The notes under the pieces: model-generated | Database searches by the model: none | What the model saw: only the letters and a program-made list of their open reading frames with translations | Told to the model about the DNA's origin: nothing | Translations under genes and position numbers: made by a program | Assembly (NCBI RefSeq): GCF_000407485.1 | Contig: NZ_ASWD01000002.1 | Coordinates: forward strand, 992,001 to 1,056,000 | Length of the DNA stretch: 64,000 bases | Source: Enterococcus pallens ATCC BAA-351 | GTDB lineage: Bacteria > Bacillota > Bacilli > Lactobacillales > Enterococcaceae | Reading direction: 5' to 3' | In this document: piece after piece, positions 19,687-28,078 of the stretch | Layout of the letters: each line of letters opens with the position of its first letter | Numbering within the stretch: the stretch's first letter is position 1

Positions 19687-20511
19687 CTAAAAGATTCCTA
19701 TTAACGAGCCTAAAATACCAACAACTGCAATACTGATTAAAATGATTAATGGATTCAGATCTTTCTTCAACAGATAAAATACACCGCCAAAGGCTCCCAA
19801 GGACAAAATCTTAGGCACAATATCATCAAACAAGCTTTGAACTGTCACCGCATTGTCGCCGGAACCAATTTGCAGAGGAATATTTACCTCAATCATCGTT
19901 GCCGTCATCCCGCCAACCACCATCAAGCCAATAATCGCTGCGCTGAAAGTCAAACTTTCCATCATGCCATTTTCCTGAATTTTCTTTAAAAAGCCTGTGC
20001 CTAATTTATAGCCCCAGCCAGTCGCAAAGTAACGGAACAAAAGATGTGGCACATTAAAGATTACCAAAAATAAAATCGGTCCTAAAATGTTTCCCTGAAG
20101 CGCTAATGACGTTCCTACGCCTGTTGCAATCAACCGCAGCGTTCCCCAGAACAATGAATCGCCAATCCCTGCTAAAGGCCCCATCAACGAAGTCTTAATA
20201 CTGTCGATGGCCGTTACATCAAAGCTAGGGTCGTTGGCATTTTCTTCCTCCATCGCTGCATTGATTCCTAAAATCAAGGTGACGACATGAGGGGTGGTGT
20301 TAAAAAATTCCAAATGTCGCTTTAGACTGCTGGCCATCGCTTCTTTAGTGGTATACAATTTTTTCAAAATCGGAATCATGGCATAGGCATAGGCCATATT
20401 CATTTGCCGTTCATAATTCCATGAGAATTCCATTTGGAAGGAACGCCAGAACACCTTATTCAAATCCTTCTTTGTAATTTTCAACTCGTTATTAGAAGTC
20501 TTCGTCATCAT
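19687..20511 (-). CDS. gfrD: PTS system mannose-family EIID (glucoselysine/fructoselysine type)
   Basis: Membrane subunit of a mannose-family PTS, forming the channel with EIIC. The 274-residue product has the family pattern WNYERQMNMAYAYAMIPILKKLY and SLMGPLAGIGDSLFWGTLR near residue 100, and a hydrophobic C-terminal region. The ATG has GGGAGG upstream and the start overlaps the end of gfrC by 20 bp, suggesting translational coupling. Confidence 0.92.
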   Translation of the reverse strand: MMTKTSNNELKITKKDLNKVFWRSFQMEFSWNYERQMNMAYAYAMIPILKKLYTTKEAMASSLKRHLEFFNTTPHVVTLILGINAAMEEENANDPSFDVTAIDSIKTSLMGPLAGIGDSLFWGTLRLIATGVGTSLALQGNILGPILFLVIFNVPHLLFRYFATGWGYKLGTGFLKKIQENGMMESLTFSAAIIGLMVVGGMTATMIEVNIPLQIGSGDNAVTVQSLFDDIVPKILSLGAFGGVFYLLKKDLNPLIILISIAVVGILGSLIGIF

Positions 20512-21277
20512 CGATTACCTCCCCGGTAGTGGTTTGAGCAGGCTGAGCCGCCCGAACATTCATAATATTCACAACAACAACAGCTACAATCGCTCCGAAA
20601 ATAGCTAGACCAGTCACTGGAATTTCTAAATAAGCTGCCAAAGCAAAGCCTAAGAAGAAGTAAGGAGCGACCTTCTTGTTTAACAACAACCGTGCCAGCA
20701 TCGCAAACCCTAAAGCTGGAATCAAGCCTGTTGCCACACTTAGTCCATGCTGTACGAATTCTGGAATACTGTTTAACAAACCACCAACTGTTTTACTCCC
20801 TACCATGAAGGAAATAGTAACCACTAATCCCAGCATCAAGGATAAGCCAAAGCCAGCCATTAAATGCATTCGTTCTACACCCTTATAGTTTCCTTGTTCC
20901 GCGTAATCATCCGCCTTATGATTCATAATCGGAATCAACAATCCTAAATAGACATTTTTCAAGATCAAGGTTAAGGTAGCAATCGGCAAACCTAGCAGCA
21001 AAGCTGTTTCTGTTCCTGCGCCTGCAGTAATTGCAAATGCCGTTCCCAATACACCCCCTGTTACTACATCAGGTGGGATGGAGCCGCCCACTGAAAATGA
21101 CCCAATAAATGCTAACTCTAACGTGGCTCCCATAATGACGCCCGTTTTCACATCACCTAATACAATCCCTACAAACAAACCAGTCACAATCGGTCTAGAA
21201 AGCAGTGATGTTCCCAACGCGTATTCTGACTGTACAATAAATGCCACAATCCCCAGTAAGATAGCTTGTCCTACCAT
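20492..21277 (-). CDS. gfrC: PTS system mannose-family EIIC (glucoselysine/fructoselysine type)
   Basis: Integral membrane transport subunit. The 261-residue product has repeated hydrophobic segments with the family motifs VLGDVKTGVIMGATLELAF near residue 40 and GGSIPPDVVTGGVLGTAFAI near 63. The extreme C terminus is acidic (EVIDDDEDF). The ATG has GGGGGAG upstream. It follows gfrB by 16 bp. Confidence 0.93.
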   Translation of the reverse strand: MVGQAILLGIVAFIVQSEYALGTSLLSRPIVTGLFVGIVLGDVKTGVIMGATLELAFIGSFSVGGSIPPDVVTGGVLGTAFAITAGAGTETALLLGLPIATLTLILKNVYLGLLIPIMNHKADDYAEQGNYKGVERMHLMAGFGLSLMLGLVVTISFMVGSKTVGGLLNSIPEFVQHGLSVATGLIPALGFAMLARLLLNKKVAPYFFLGFALAAYLEIPVTGLAIFGAIVAVVVVNIMNVRAAQPAQTTTGEVIDDDEDF

Positions 21278-21293
21278 TGTTCTCCCCCATTTC

Positions 21294-21764
21294 TTATAGC
21301 ACTTCAGTAACCTTAACTTTTTTCTCTGATGGTACCTGTTGAATATCTATCTCCATTCCCTTTTCCACCAGCTGCTTTAGTAATTCTTCCTCTTCCGGCA
21401 CCACATTGACCGATTTACCAATACTACGAGAACCGTCTTTAGCTTTAATCCCCCCTAGATTGATTCGTTTAATTTCCGGGTACGCTTCTGCTAATTTATA
21501 GGCATCAGCAATGGATTCTACTACGATAAATAATTTGTACTTGTCAGTAACGCCGCTTTTTAAGGCAGCAATTGAATCCTCAATATTCTTGATTACTAGC
21601 TTAACTCCTTGTGGTTTGGCCAATTTAATCGTTGTTTTGCGAATTTCGTTGGTTGGCACGTCATTGTTAGCAATTAAAATACAATCCGCGCCAATCGTTT
21701 GGGTCCAAGAAAAAGCAACCTGTCCATGAAGCAAACGATGGTCAACTCTCGTCAATAAAATCAT
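21294..21764 (-). CDS. gfrB: PTS system mannose-family EIIB (glucoselysine/fructoselysine type)
   Basis: Cytoplasmic phosphotransfer subunit. The 156-residue product starts with RVDHRLLHGQVAFSW, whose second His is the phosphorylated residue of mannose-family EIIB, and contains INLGGIKAKDGSR near residue 100. The length is normal. It takes phosphate from the adjacent EIIA and passes it to the sugar through EIIC/EIID. Confidence 0.94.
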   Translation of the reverse strand: MILLTRVDHRLLHGQVAFSWTQTIGADCILIANNDVPTNEIRKTTIKLAKPQGVKLVIKNIEDSIAALKSGVTDKYKLFIVVESIADAYKLAEAYPEIKRINLGGIKAKDGSRSIGKSVNVVPEEEELLKQLVEKGMEIDIQQVPSEKKVKVTEVL

Positions 21765-21785
21765 CTTTCGTTCCTCCTATTTTGT

Positions 21786-22205
21786 TTAAAATTCTTCCTC
21801 CGCTAATTCCTTTTTAACGGTTTCGTTACAAAATTGAATACTTGCTTTAGCTTCCTCCAGCGCTTCCTGAATGATTACCGCTGTAGTATCGGCGCTCTTT
21901 AGTCGAGTGGTTAAGCCAATTAAGAAGGGTAAATTCAAGCCCGCCACTAAATAGAAATTCGGGCAATGAATGTAATGCAGGAATTCGTTGTTGACGCTGC
22001 CGCCAAATAAATCTGTAACAACAATCAAGTCATCGGCTGCATGAGATTCCATGATTTCTCGTACTTCTTTAGTTAAATCAAAGGTTTCCTCCATGTAACA
22101 ATCTAACGCTGTAATAGATGGATCTCCTCCACAGATCAGCTGCAATGAACTCAGAATTCCCGACGCAAATGCTCCATGAGAGGCTAAAATAATTTCTCTT
22201 GCCAT
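21786..22205 (-). CDS. gfrA: PTS system mannose-family EIIA (glucoselysine/fructoselysine type)
   Basis: First phosphoacceptor after HPr. The 139-residue product has the EIIA-Man opening MAREIILASHGAFASG with the active His, and the VTDLFGGSVNNEF segment near residue 62. An in-frame GTG lies three codons upstream, but the ATG at 22205 is well spaced from GAGGTGA and was chosen. It is the first gene of the operon, about 80 bases after the predicted sigma-54 start site. Confidence 0.93.
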   Translation of the reverse strand: MAREIILASHGAFASGILSSLQLICGGDPSITALDCYMEETFDLTKEVREIMESHAADDLIVVTDLFGGSVNNEFLHYIHCPNFYLVAGLNLPFLIGLTTRLKSADTTAVIIQEALEEAKASIQFCNETVKKELAEEEF

Positions 22206-22292
22206 ACGCTTCACCTCGCTTACCTAAGAAAGACTTCGCAAACTCGCCCCCCTTTGGAGCAGCTGCGAAAATTCCTTTCTTTACAAATATAA

Positions 22293-22335
22293 AAAGCAAG
22301 TCCTGTGCCAACTTTAGTGGCAAGGGACTTGCTTT
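22293..22335 (-). terminator. Terminator of the gfr activator gene, overlapping the sigma-54 promoter
   Basis: On the minus strand a 17-bp stem with 15 pairs (outer AAGCAAGTCC/GGACTTGCTT) is followed by TTTTT. The arm nearest gfrA is the sigma-54 promoter itself. The other arm, read on the plus strand at 22318-22333, is TGGCAAGGGACTTGCT, also one base from the sigma-54 consensus. Confidence 0.8.
22295..22310 (-). promoter_or_regulatory. Sigma-54 promoter of the gfr operon
   Basis: The minus strand reads TGGCACAGGACTTGCT, a full match to the -24/-12 consensus (TGGCAC, five bases, TTGC). It lies between the LevR-type activator and gfrA, where a sigma-54 promoter is expected. It also forms the distal arm of the activator's terminator hairpin. 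Confidence 0.88.
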
Positions 22336-22337
22336 TC

Positions 22338-25109
22338 TTAAAAATCTTCAACTTCAGCTGTTGTATCAGTCGTTTTAAAGACAATATCATAAATGTAGGC
22401 AATCTCTGAGTCAGGGATTTTGACACTATACACCTTTTCTATGACACTAAAGGCCAGTTTGATCTGTTGAAGCACTTCTTTTTGACACTGGTACAATTCT
22501 TCATAGCCTTGATAACTATCAATGGCTACATTGCGAATCAGTCGTTCAATTAAGCAGCTAACATGAACATATAATGCCAGCTTCTTCGCATTACTGATAG
22601 TTAGCTTCGTAAGGCTCTCCAGCTCCCGCATGAAAAGCTCGATTTCTCCCATAACTTTGTCTGTATCAAGAATGGTCACTGAGTCAATCACCTTTTCCAA
22701 GGAGAAGTTACGAATAATATTGCTGTTGAACACGGCATTCTCTTCAGGCGTTAACGTTTTGTCCAACCAGCGAACTAAGGTCTGTTCCTCATCACCAGAA
22801 ATCAGTTCCTCTAAGGATAAATAAGGAATCGTTGGAATATCCGGATCAGCTGTGCCAATAACGCCCAAGACTTCATACATGGAAAAGATTGTTTCAGCTT
22901 CCTTTTTTTCCTTCAATAGATGGTATTCATAAGGCAAAATCTTCAAATTAGAGGTTGGCGGCAAGCTTTTTTCTAGCAGGTGACAAATGTGTTCAGCTGT
23001 TCCAATTCCGGTAAAGCAGGTGGTAATTAATACCTGCAGCTTGTTCTCCTCAGGATAAATGATTTCCCAATCCAATGGCGCTGCCTCAGCGGTCTGCTGG
23101 ACAATTTCTTGTAAGGATTTTTGCTGCTGCAGCTGCTCGCCCATCGCAATCGCCAAAGGGGTCGTTACATTGTTCATAATGACAATCGGTGTAGTTATCT
23201 GTTTAGGAAAGTATTGATAGATTTCCTTTAATGATCCCATATCGACTAAAATTACTAGACCATTGGAAACATCATGGTATTCACTGTAATTTAAAATTTC
23301 CTCAGCAATTTTCTGGGGCGTGACATCCAGTGGCATATCAAAGGACTCGAAAATGTCTTTGCCTAATAAACGGTTTGCAACATTAGCAATACTGCTGGCA
23401 GTTGCATACCCATGAGCTACGATGACCGCCTTAGGAATTCCCGCTAGCTTCTTCCAATCAGTTTTCCTTAAATAAATAGTCAAAAGCACCTTGTCCATCG
23501 GTGAAATATCCAAATCTAATTTCGGGCGACACAATTCTAAGACACGGGTGACATAACGATAGCTAGCAGCATAACGCTGTTCTACCTGCCGTTCCAACTC
23601 CTTAATCAAGCGATTAATATCCGGATCTTCCGGATACCAATGGCTGCTTCCTCGCTGGAACAAGTAGTAGCTGATAGCATACACACTATTTCCATTAAAG
23701 CGAATTTGGTAGGCACTTTCCATTTGAGTGAAGGTATCCCGTACATATTGAGTTAAATAAATCAGCAGCTCATGCTTTTGCTGGCGATCAGTTTCAAACA
23801 GCAAGAAATCAAATAATCCTTCTACTTCCTTTTTGAACTTCTCCTCGCAGGCTGCCAACTGGCACTCCTGCTGCTGAAATTCGGTTAATAGCCGCTCAAA
23901 GGTTTTCATGACACGCTGCTGCTTTGGATGAGCTTTTTCAACCAGCTGCTCTAAGGAAAGTTGATCGTTGAGACAAATTTCCTCTTGAATCGTTGATTGG
24001 GTTGTCAGATTGGAGGTATTCAGGCTGCTGTCTGGTAGATGGTAAATCGTGACCTGAATCTCTGCTGCCCCCTTTTGCTCCGAAAAAGCCTTCGCGACTG
24101 TCACCTTGACGACATTTTTCAATTCTCCAATGTTCCCGTTCCAGGTACCGCTGGCTAGCAGCTGCAAGACTTGCCCCGAGACCCTCATTGGGAGATGTAA
24201 TTTTCGCTGTTCGGCTAATAGGAAAGAATAAATCAATTCCAGCCGTTCAGTTCGATTGCGTGCTGCTAAAGCAGGCAGCTCGATTTGAATCGGGATTCGC
24301 CGAATAAAGGTCGTTAAAAAGCTGCTCTGCAAATCTTCAGTTGTCGCAAAAAACAGGCGGGTATTAATTTTCAACGGATGATTAGTATCCCCCATCCGAT
24401 AAATAATTCCCTGATCTAGGAAGGTAAAAAGCTTTTCCTGGCCTTCGGGATTCAAACGATGGACTTCATCTAAAAATAAAATCCCCTGATCGGCTGCTTC
24501 AAAAGCTCCTTCTTTATCTTGATCCGCACCGGTGTAGGCTCCTTTCACATGACCAAAAAGATTGCTCGTCAACAGTTCGGGGTTATTGGCATATTGTGCA
24601 CAATTCAACGTTACAAAGGGGGCATTTTCATCAATCAGCCCCTTTTCTAAACAGTATTGATAAATAATTTTTACCATGAAGCTTTTCCCTGTACCACTTT
24701 CACCAGTAATTAAAACCGGCAAGCCATTTCCAGGATAATCCAACGCCGTCTTAATTTGATCCACGCTGCGCCTTAAGCTTTTATCGTGGCCAATTACTAA
24801 TGAAAACAAATCCTTTTGCTGATCGAACAAGGGCTGCTCCTTGATAATTTCCTCCAGCGACCGATAATAGGTTTGACTTAATGAGAAAAATTGTCTTTCA
24901 AAAGCCTCCTTATGGAAGTAGTAGACTGGTCGAGAATTCACTTTAATCAATAATCCTTCATCATTCAGTTGATTCAGATAATGGCTGATCGTATTGCGTT
25001 TTACTTGAAATATCTCAGCCAGCTTTTTCGTAGTAAATACTTCATTAACCGCTTTCAAATCAATAAAGGCTGTTTGATTTTCTAAATAGTTTAGTAGTTT
25101 TGCTTTCAT
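22338..25109 (-). CDS. gfrR: LevR/GfrR-type sigma-54-dependent activator with PTS regulation domains
   Basis: It activates the PTS operon with RpoN in response to PTS phosphorylation state. The 923-residue product has an N-terminal helix-turn-helix to about 60, then an AAA+ sigma-54 interaction domain. This domain has Walker A GESGTGKS at 136-143 and the sigma-54 loop as GAYTGA at 190-195 (Y for the usual F). PRD regions and an EIIA-Man-like domain (VIVAHGYATASSIANV) follow, then an EIIB-like part (QVLITTCFTGIGTAEH) and a C-terminal PRD. The ATG at 25109 has AGAGGTGAG upstream; an in-frame GTG three codons earlier is possible. Confidence 0.92.
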   Translation of the reverse strand: MKAKLLNYLENQTAFIDLKAVNEVFTTKKLAEIFQVKRNTISHYLNQLNDEGLLIKVNSRPVYYFHKEAFERQFFSLSQTYYRSLEEIIKEQPLFDQQKDLFSLVIGHDKSLRRSVDQIKTALDYPGNGLPVLITGESGTGKSFMVKIIYQYCLEKGLIDENAPFVTLNCAQYANNPELLTSNLFGHVKGAYTGADQDKEGAFEAADQGILFLDEVHRLNPEGQEKLFTFLDQGIIYRMGDTNHPLKINTRLFFATTEDLQSSFLTTFIRRIPIQIELPALAARNRTERLELIYSFLLAEQRKLHLPMRVSGQVLQLLASGTWNGNIGELKNVVKVTVAKAFSEQKGAAEIQVTIYHLPDSSLNTSNLTTQSTIQEEICLNDQLSLEQLVEKAHPKQQRVMKTFERLLTEFQQQECQLAACEEKFKKEVEGLFDFLLFETDRQQKHELLIYLTQYVRDTFTQMESAYQIRFNGNSVYAISYYLFQRGSSHWYPEDPDINRLIKELERQVEQRYAASYRYVTRVLELCRPKLDLDISPMDKVLLTIYLRKTDWKKLAGIPKAVIVAHGYATASSIANVANRLLGKDIFESFDMPLDVTPQKIAEEILNYSEYHDVSNGLVILVDMGSLKEIYQYFPKQITTPIVIMNNVTTPLAIAMGEQLQQQKSLQEIVQQTAEAAPLDWEIIYPEENKLQVLITTCFTGIGTAEHICHLLEKSLPPTSNLKILPYEYHLLKEKKEAETIFSMYEVLGVIGTADPDIPTIPYLSLEELISGDEEQTLVRWLDKTLTPEENAVFNSNIIRNFSLEKVIDSVTILDTDKVMGEIELFMRELESLTKLTISNAKKLALYVHVSCLIERLIRNVAIDSYQGYEELYQCQKEVLQQIKLAFSVIEKVYSVKIPDSEIAYIYDIVFKTTDTTAEVEDF

Positions 25110-25143
25110 GGTTCTCACCTCTTTAAATGGTCGCTTTCTTATG

Positions 25144-25171
25144 ATTGTAGCAAAGACTCACTCAAAAACAA
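25144..25171 (-). promoter_or_regulatory. Probable promoter of the gfr activator gene
   Basis: TTGTTT (25166-25171) and TACAAT (25144-25149) are 16 bp apart on the minus strand, about 35 bp before the start codon. Confidence 0.5.
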
Positions 25172-25300
25172 ATTCCTTTTTCGGTAGTAAATAATTGTTT
25201 TTTCTTATAAAAAGCTTTACAATAAATCACTACAAAGGCAAGGTTCAGTGAATTGCGCTATAATTAGTCTATAGACCTGTTCCGCAAAGGAGGACAAAAC

Positions 25301-25624
25301 ATGTTTGAAACATTTGATGCAAATAGAAGTCGTTATGCCTCTGTCGGTGTAGTCTCCAGCTTGCCTGGTGAATTGATAGACAGCATTTGGTTTATCATCG
25401 ATTTGGATTTGAAGGGCTTGATTCCGTTAGACAATATGCTGACATTTGATCTTGTAAACAAGCAAGGACATGTCACGATGCACTTCTCTCAAGAAGGCAG
25501 TGAGGTAGAGATGGATATTGATCTTCCTTTTGTCTACTCTTCCGAATTCCCAGCAGAAGTTTATGCTTATGATGACGGTAACCGCCAAACTATTCTATTA
25601 CCTAACGAAATTAGACAACGTTAA
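25301..25624 (+). CDS. DUF960 family protein
   Basis: A 107-residue acidic cytoplasmic protein of unknown function found across Lactobacillales and staphylococci. The pattern GVVSSLPGELIDSIWFIIDL near residue 17 and the closing LPNEIR are characteristic. AAAGGAGG lies eight bases before the ATG. A TATAAT at 25259-25264 and a TTGTTT/TACAAT pair (25194-25223) upstream are candidate promoters. It is monocistronic. Confidence 0.8.
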   Translation: MFETFDANRSRYASVGVVSSLPGELIDSIWFIIDLDLKGLIPLDNMLTFDLVNKQGHVTMHFSQEGSEVEMDIDLPFVYSSEFPAEVYAYDDGNRQTILLPNEIRQR

Positions 25625-25724
25625 AACAAACTTTGCTGTCAAATACATTTGCAGCCTGAAACAACTAAAATCTGAATAAGATAGTGGAAGTAATTAAGTA
25701 AATTTTACTATTTCTTTACCTATC

Positions 25725-25775
25725 AAAAAGGCGTACCAGCAGCGGTTTTGACCGTATCTGGTACGTCTTTTTTGT
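25725..25775 (+). terminator. Terminator of the DUF960 gene
   Basis: The arms GGCGTACCAG and CTGGTACGTC close a long loop and are followed by TTTTTT about 110 bp after the stop. Confidence 0.75.
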
Positions 25776-25802
25776 AAAAAATTTATAATTCAAAATTTTC
25801 TC

Positions 25803-25830
25803 TTGCATTGTGCAGGTTCTGTGGTAATAT
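25803..25830 (+). promoter_or_regulatory. Promoter of the MATE exporter gene
   Basis: TTGCAT (25803-25808) and TAATAT (25825-25830) with a 16-bp spacer, about 35 bp before the start codon. Confidence 0.65.
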
Positions 25831-25863
25831 CTAGTGAGCATTTTCATGAAAGGAATGAAAACG

Positions 25864-27261
25864 ATGAAAGAACTTACACGAGGAAATCCTGCAAAATTAA
25901 TTTTGTTTTTCACTATTCCATTGTTAGCTGGTAATGTTTTGCAACAATTTTATAATATGATTGATATGATCATCGTAGGTCAGACATTAGGTAAAGATGC
26001 TCTGGCTGCTGTTGGTGCAACTGGGAGTGTCAGCTTTCTAATTATTGGGTTTGCCCAAGGCTTGACGTCTGGTCTTTCCATTATTACTTCTCAGCGCTTT
26101 GGTGCTAAGGATACCTTAGGCGTTCGTAAGAGTTTTGCGACTTCTGTAGTAATCAGCGCTGTTGTCACTATTGTTCTTACTGCTTTGAGTCTGTTGTTTC
26201 TACGTCCGTTACTATTGGTTATGCAAACACCGCCTGAGATTTTGGATCAAGCCCAAGAGTTTATTTCAATTATTTTAGCAGGTATTTTTGCAGCGATGAT
26301 GTTCAACTTATTGTCTAACATGATTCGTGCTTTAGGCGACAGTCGAACACCGTTAATCTTTTTAGCTCTTGCTGTTCTCGTGAATGTGGTTCTGGACATC
26401 GTCTTCATCACTAAGTTTCATTCTGGAATTGCTGGTGCTGGTTATGCAACAGTAATCGCCCAAGTAATTGCCAGTCTGTTGTGCCTGATCTACATTCGCA
26501 AACGTATCCCATTACTGCAAATTGGTCGGAAACATTTTTCATTCGATAAACAAGAATTTCGTACTCACTTGAATGCTGCTTTGCCAATGGGCTTCCAATC
26601 TTCTATTATTGCAATTGGTGCCGTTGTTTTGCAATCAGCCTTAAATAGCTTGGGAACTGACGTAGTAGCAGCTCAAGCAGCTGCAGGCCGAATCGAGCAA
26701 TTTGCTATTCTGCCAATGATGTCCTTTGGAATTACTATGGCTACCTTTACTGCTCAAAACTTCGGAGCAAGACAGTACAGCCGGATTCTAACTGGAATCA
26801 AACAAAGCCTGATCATGAATATCCTATTCAGCTTGCTGGCGGGCTTCTCAGTGATTTTCTTTGGACACTATTTAGTCGCATTGTTTGTCGACAAGGGAGA
26901 AACAGAAGTTTTCCAATTGGCTCAAGTATACTTTAATATCAGTGGTGTCTTGTATGTGATCTTAGCAGTTCTATTCATTCTGCGTTACACACTGCAAGGT
27001 CTTGGCCAAGCAAAAATTCCAACCTTCGCTGGGATTATGGAGCTGCTGATGCGCTCATTCGCTGCGATTATTTTGACTGGTTTATATGGCTACCCTGGTG
27101 CAGCCTTTGCTTCACCATTAGCTTGGATCGGCTCTGTATCGGTGCTCCTGCCATCAACAATCAAAGCAATCCGCAAGCTGAAAGAATTGGAACGTCAGCA
27201 GCAAGCGGAAGAAATTGGTTTGCCAGAAGAAGAACACAAGCCAGTAACCTCACCGAACTAA
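25864..27261 (+). CDS. MATE family efflux transporter
   Basis: A cation-coupled exporter of the multidrug and toxin extrusion family. The 465-residue product has 12 hydrophobic segments in two similar halves. Both halves begin with typical motifs: PLLAGNVLQQFYNMIDMIIVG near residue 18 and ALPMGFQSSIIAIGAVVLQ near 238. Several in-frame starts precede, but AAAGGA is nine bases from the ATG at 25864, which also matches the family start MKELTRGNP. A strong terminator follows. Substrate unknown. Confidence 0.92.
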   Translation: MKELTRGNPAKLILFFTIPLLAGNVLQQFYNMIDMIIVGQTLGKDALAAVGATGSVSFLIIGFAQGLTSGLSIITSQRFGAKDTLGVRKSFATSVVISAVVTIVLTALSLLFLRPLLLVMQTPPEILDQAQEFISIILAGIFAAMMFNLLSNMIRALGDSRTPLIFLALAVLVNVVLDIVFITKFHSGIAGAGYATVIAQVIASLLCLIYIRKRIPLLQIGRKHFSFDKQEFRTHLNAALPMGFQSSIIAIGAVVLQSALNSLGTDVVAAQAAAGRIEQFAILPMMSFGITMATFTAQNFGARQYSRILTGIKQSLIMNILFSLLAGFSVIFFGHYLVALFVDKGETEVFQLAQVYFNISGVLYVILAVLFILRYTLQGLGQAKIPTFAGIMELLMRSFAAIILTGLYGYPGAAFASPLAWIGSVSVLLPSTIKAIRKLKELERQQQAEEIGLPEEEHKPVTSPN

Positions 27262-27264
27262 TTG

Positions 27265-27305
27265 AAAAGCCTAAAATCTGCTGTTTGCGGATTTTAGGCT
27301 TTTTT
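27265..27305 (+). terminator. Terminator of the MATE gene
   Basis: A perfect 14-bp stem (AAAAGCCTAAAATC with its complement) is followed by a T run. Confidence 0.9.
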
Positions 27306-27325
27306 TCTAGTCTGTGTAAGGTAAA

Positions 27326-27354
27326 GAAGCTGCCGCAAAAGCGATGGCAGCCTC
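27326..27354 (-). terminator. Likely terminator of the ascorbate-family PTS operon
   Basis: On the minus strand GAGGCTGCC pairs with GGCAGCTTC, then TTTA. The T run is short. Confidence 0.55.
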
Positions 27355-27361
27355 TTTATTT

Positions 27362-28078
27362 TCAGCTTTCTGTTAACAATTTCTTGTTGAAGGCTGCTTC
27401 TAAGTCATTTAAATAGTTTACGATACCGGCAAGCTGGGATTGGTTGAACTGTTTGATAAACTCTGAACCAATAATCGCCCCATCTGCCCCACTATCTAAA
27501 ATACTAATCACATCTTTCACTGTTTTCACCCCGAAGCCAATAAAAACCGGCAGTTGGGTGTGTTCCTTGATATATGGAAGCAGCTGCAGATAATCATCTG
27601 GTAATTGATCGAATTCACCAGTCTTTCCTTCACCTGACACTACATAAACAAACTGTGAGCTGCTGGCAAGCTGTTCATCAATAGCCGCTTGACCCAACTG
27701 GTTGGTAAATATGTGAACTAGACCGGGATACTGTTTGGGGTTTAGCTTTTGATCGACACACAATACTGCATCATACAAATGTCGCGGTACCTGCGAAAGC
27801 TGAAAATGCTCAATCCCTTGCTGATAAGTCATTAAGATAACCTTGAACTGATACCGTTGACGGATTTCCTCCAGCACAGAAACGATCTCTTCTTGAGAAA
27901 GATTAGGATAAACCAACTCCTGGGTTTTTCTAACCACTCCACCATCTAAATGTGGGTTCTCCACCGGAATTCCGATTTCCACATACCCTACTTGAAACTG
28001 TTCAATCACATCTAAAATCTCAAAAAACTTTTCTCGTGTCGGATAATTTATCGTTACGTACAAAGCTAAATTGTTCAT
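27362..28078 (-). CDS. TrpA-like TIM-barrel protein in a PTS operon
   Basis: It resembles the tryptophan synthase alpha subunit, which cleaves indole-3-glycerol phosphate by a retro-aldol reaction. The 238-residue product keeps both TrpA catalytic acids: Glu34 in YVEIGIP and Asp45 in HLDGG. It also keeps the phosphate-binding loops FIGFGVKT near residue 180 and GADGAIIGSEF near 200. There is no trpB or other trp gene nearby. It starts at the stop of the EIIC gene and is the last gene of an operon with EIIB, EIIC and a PRD regulator. I infer an aldolase-type step on the imported phosphorylated compound; the substrate is unknown. Confidence 0.78.
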   Translation of the reverse strand: MNNLALYVTINYPTREKFFEILDVIEQFQVGYVEIGIPVENPHLDGGVVRKTQELVYPNLSQEEIVSVLEEIRQRYQFKVILMTYQQGIEHFQLSQVPRHLYDAVLCVDQKLNPKQYPGLVHIFTNQLGQAAIDEQLASSSQFVYVVSGEGKTGEFDQLPDDYLQLLPYIKEHTQLPVFIGFGVKTVKDVISILDSGADGAIIGSEFIKQFNQSQLAGIVNYLNDLEAAFNKKLLTES

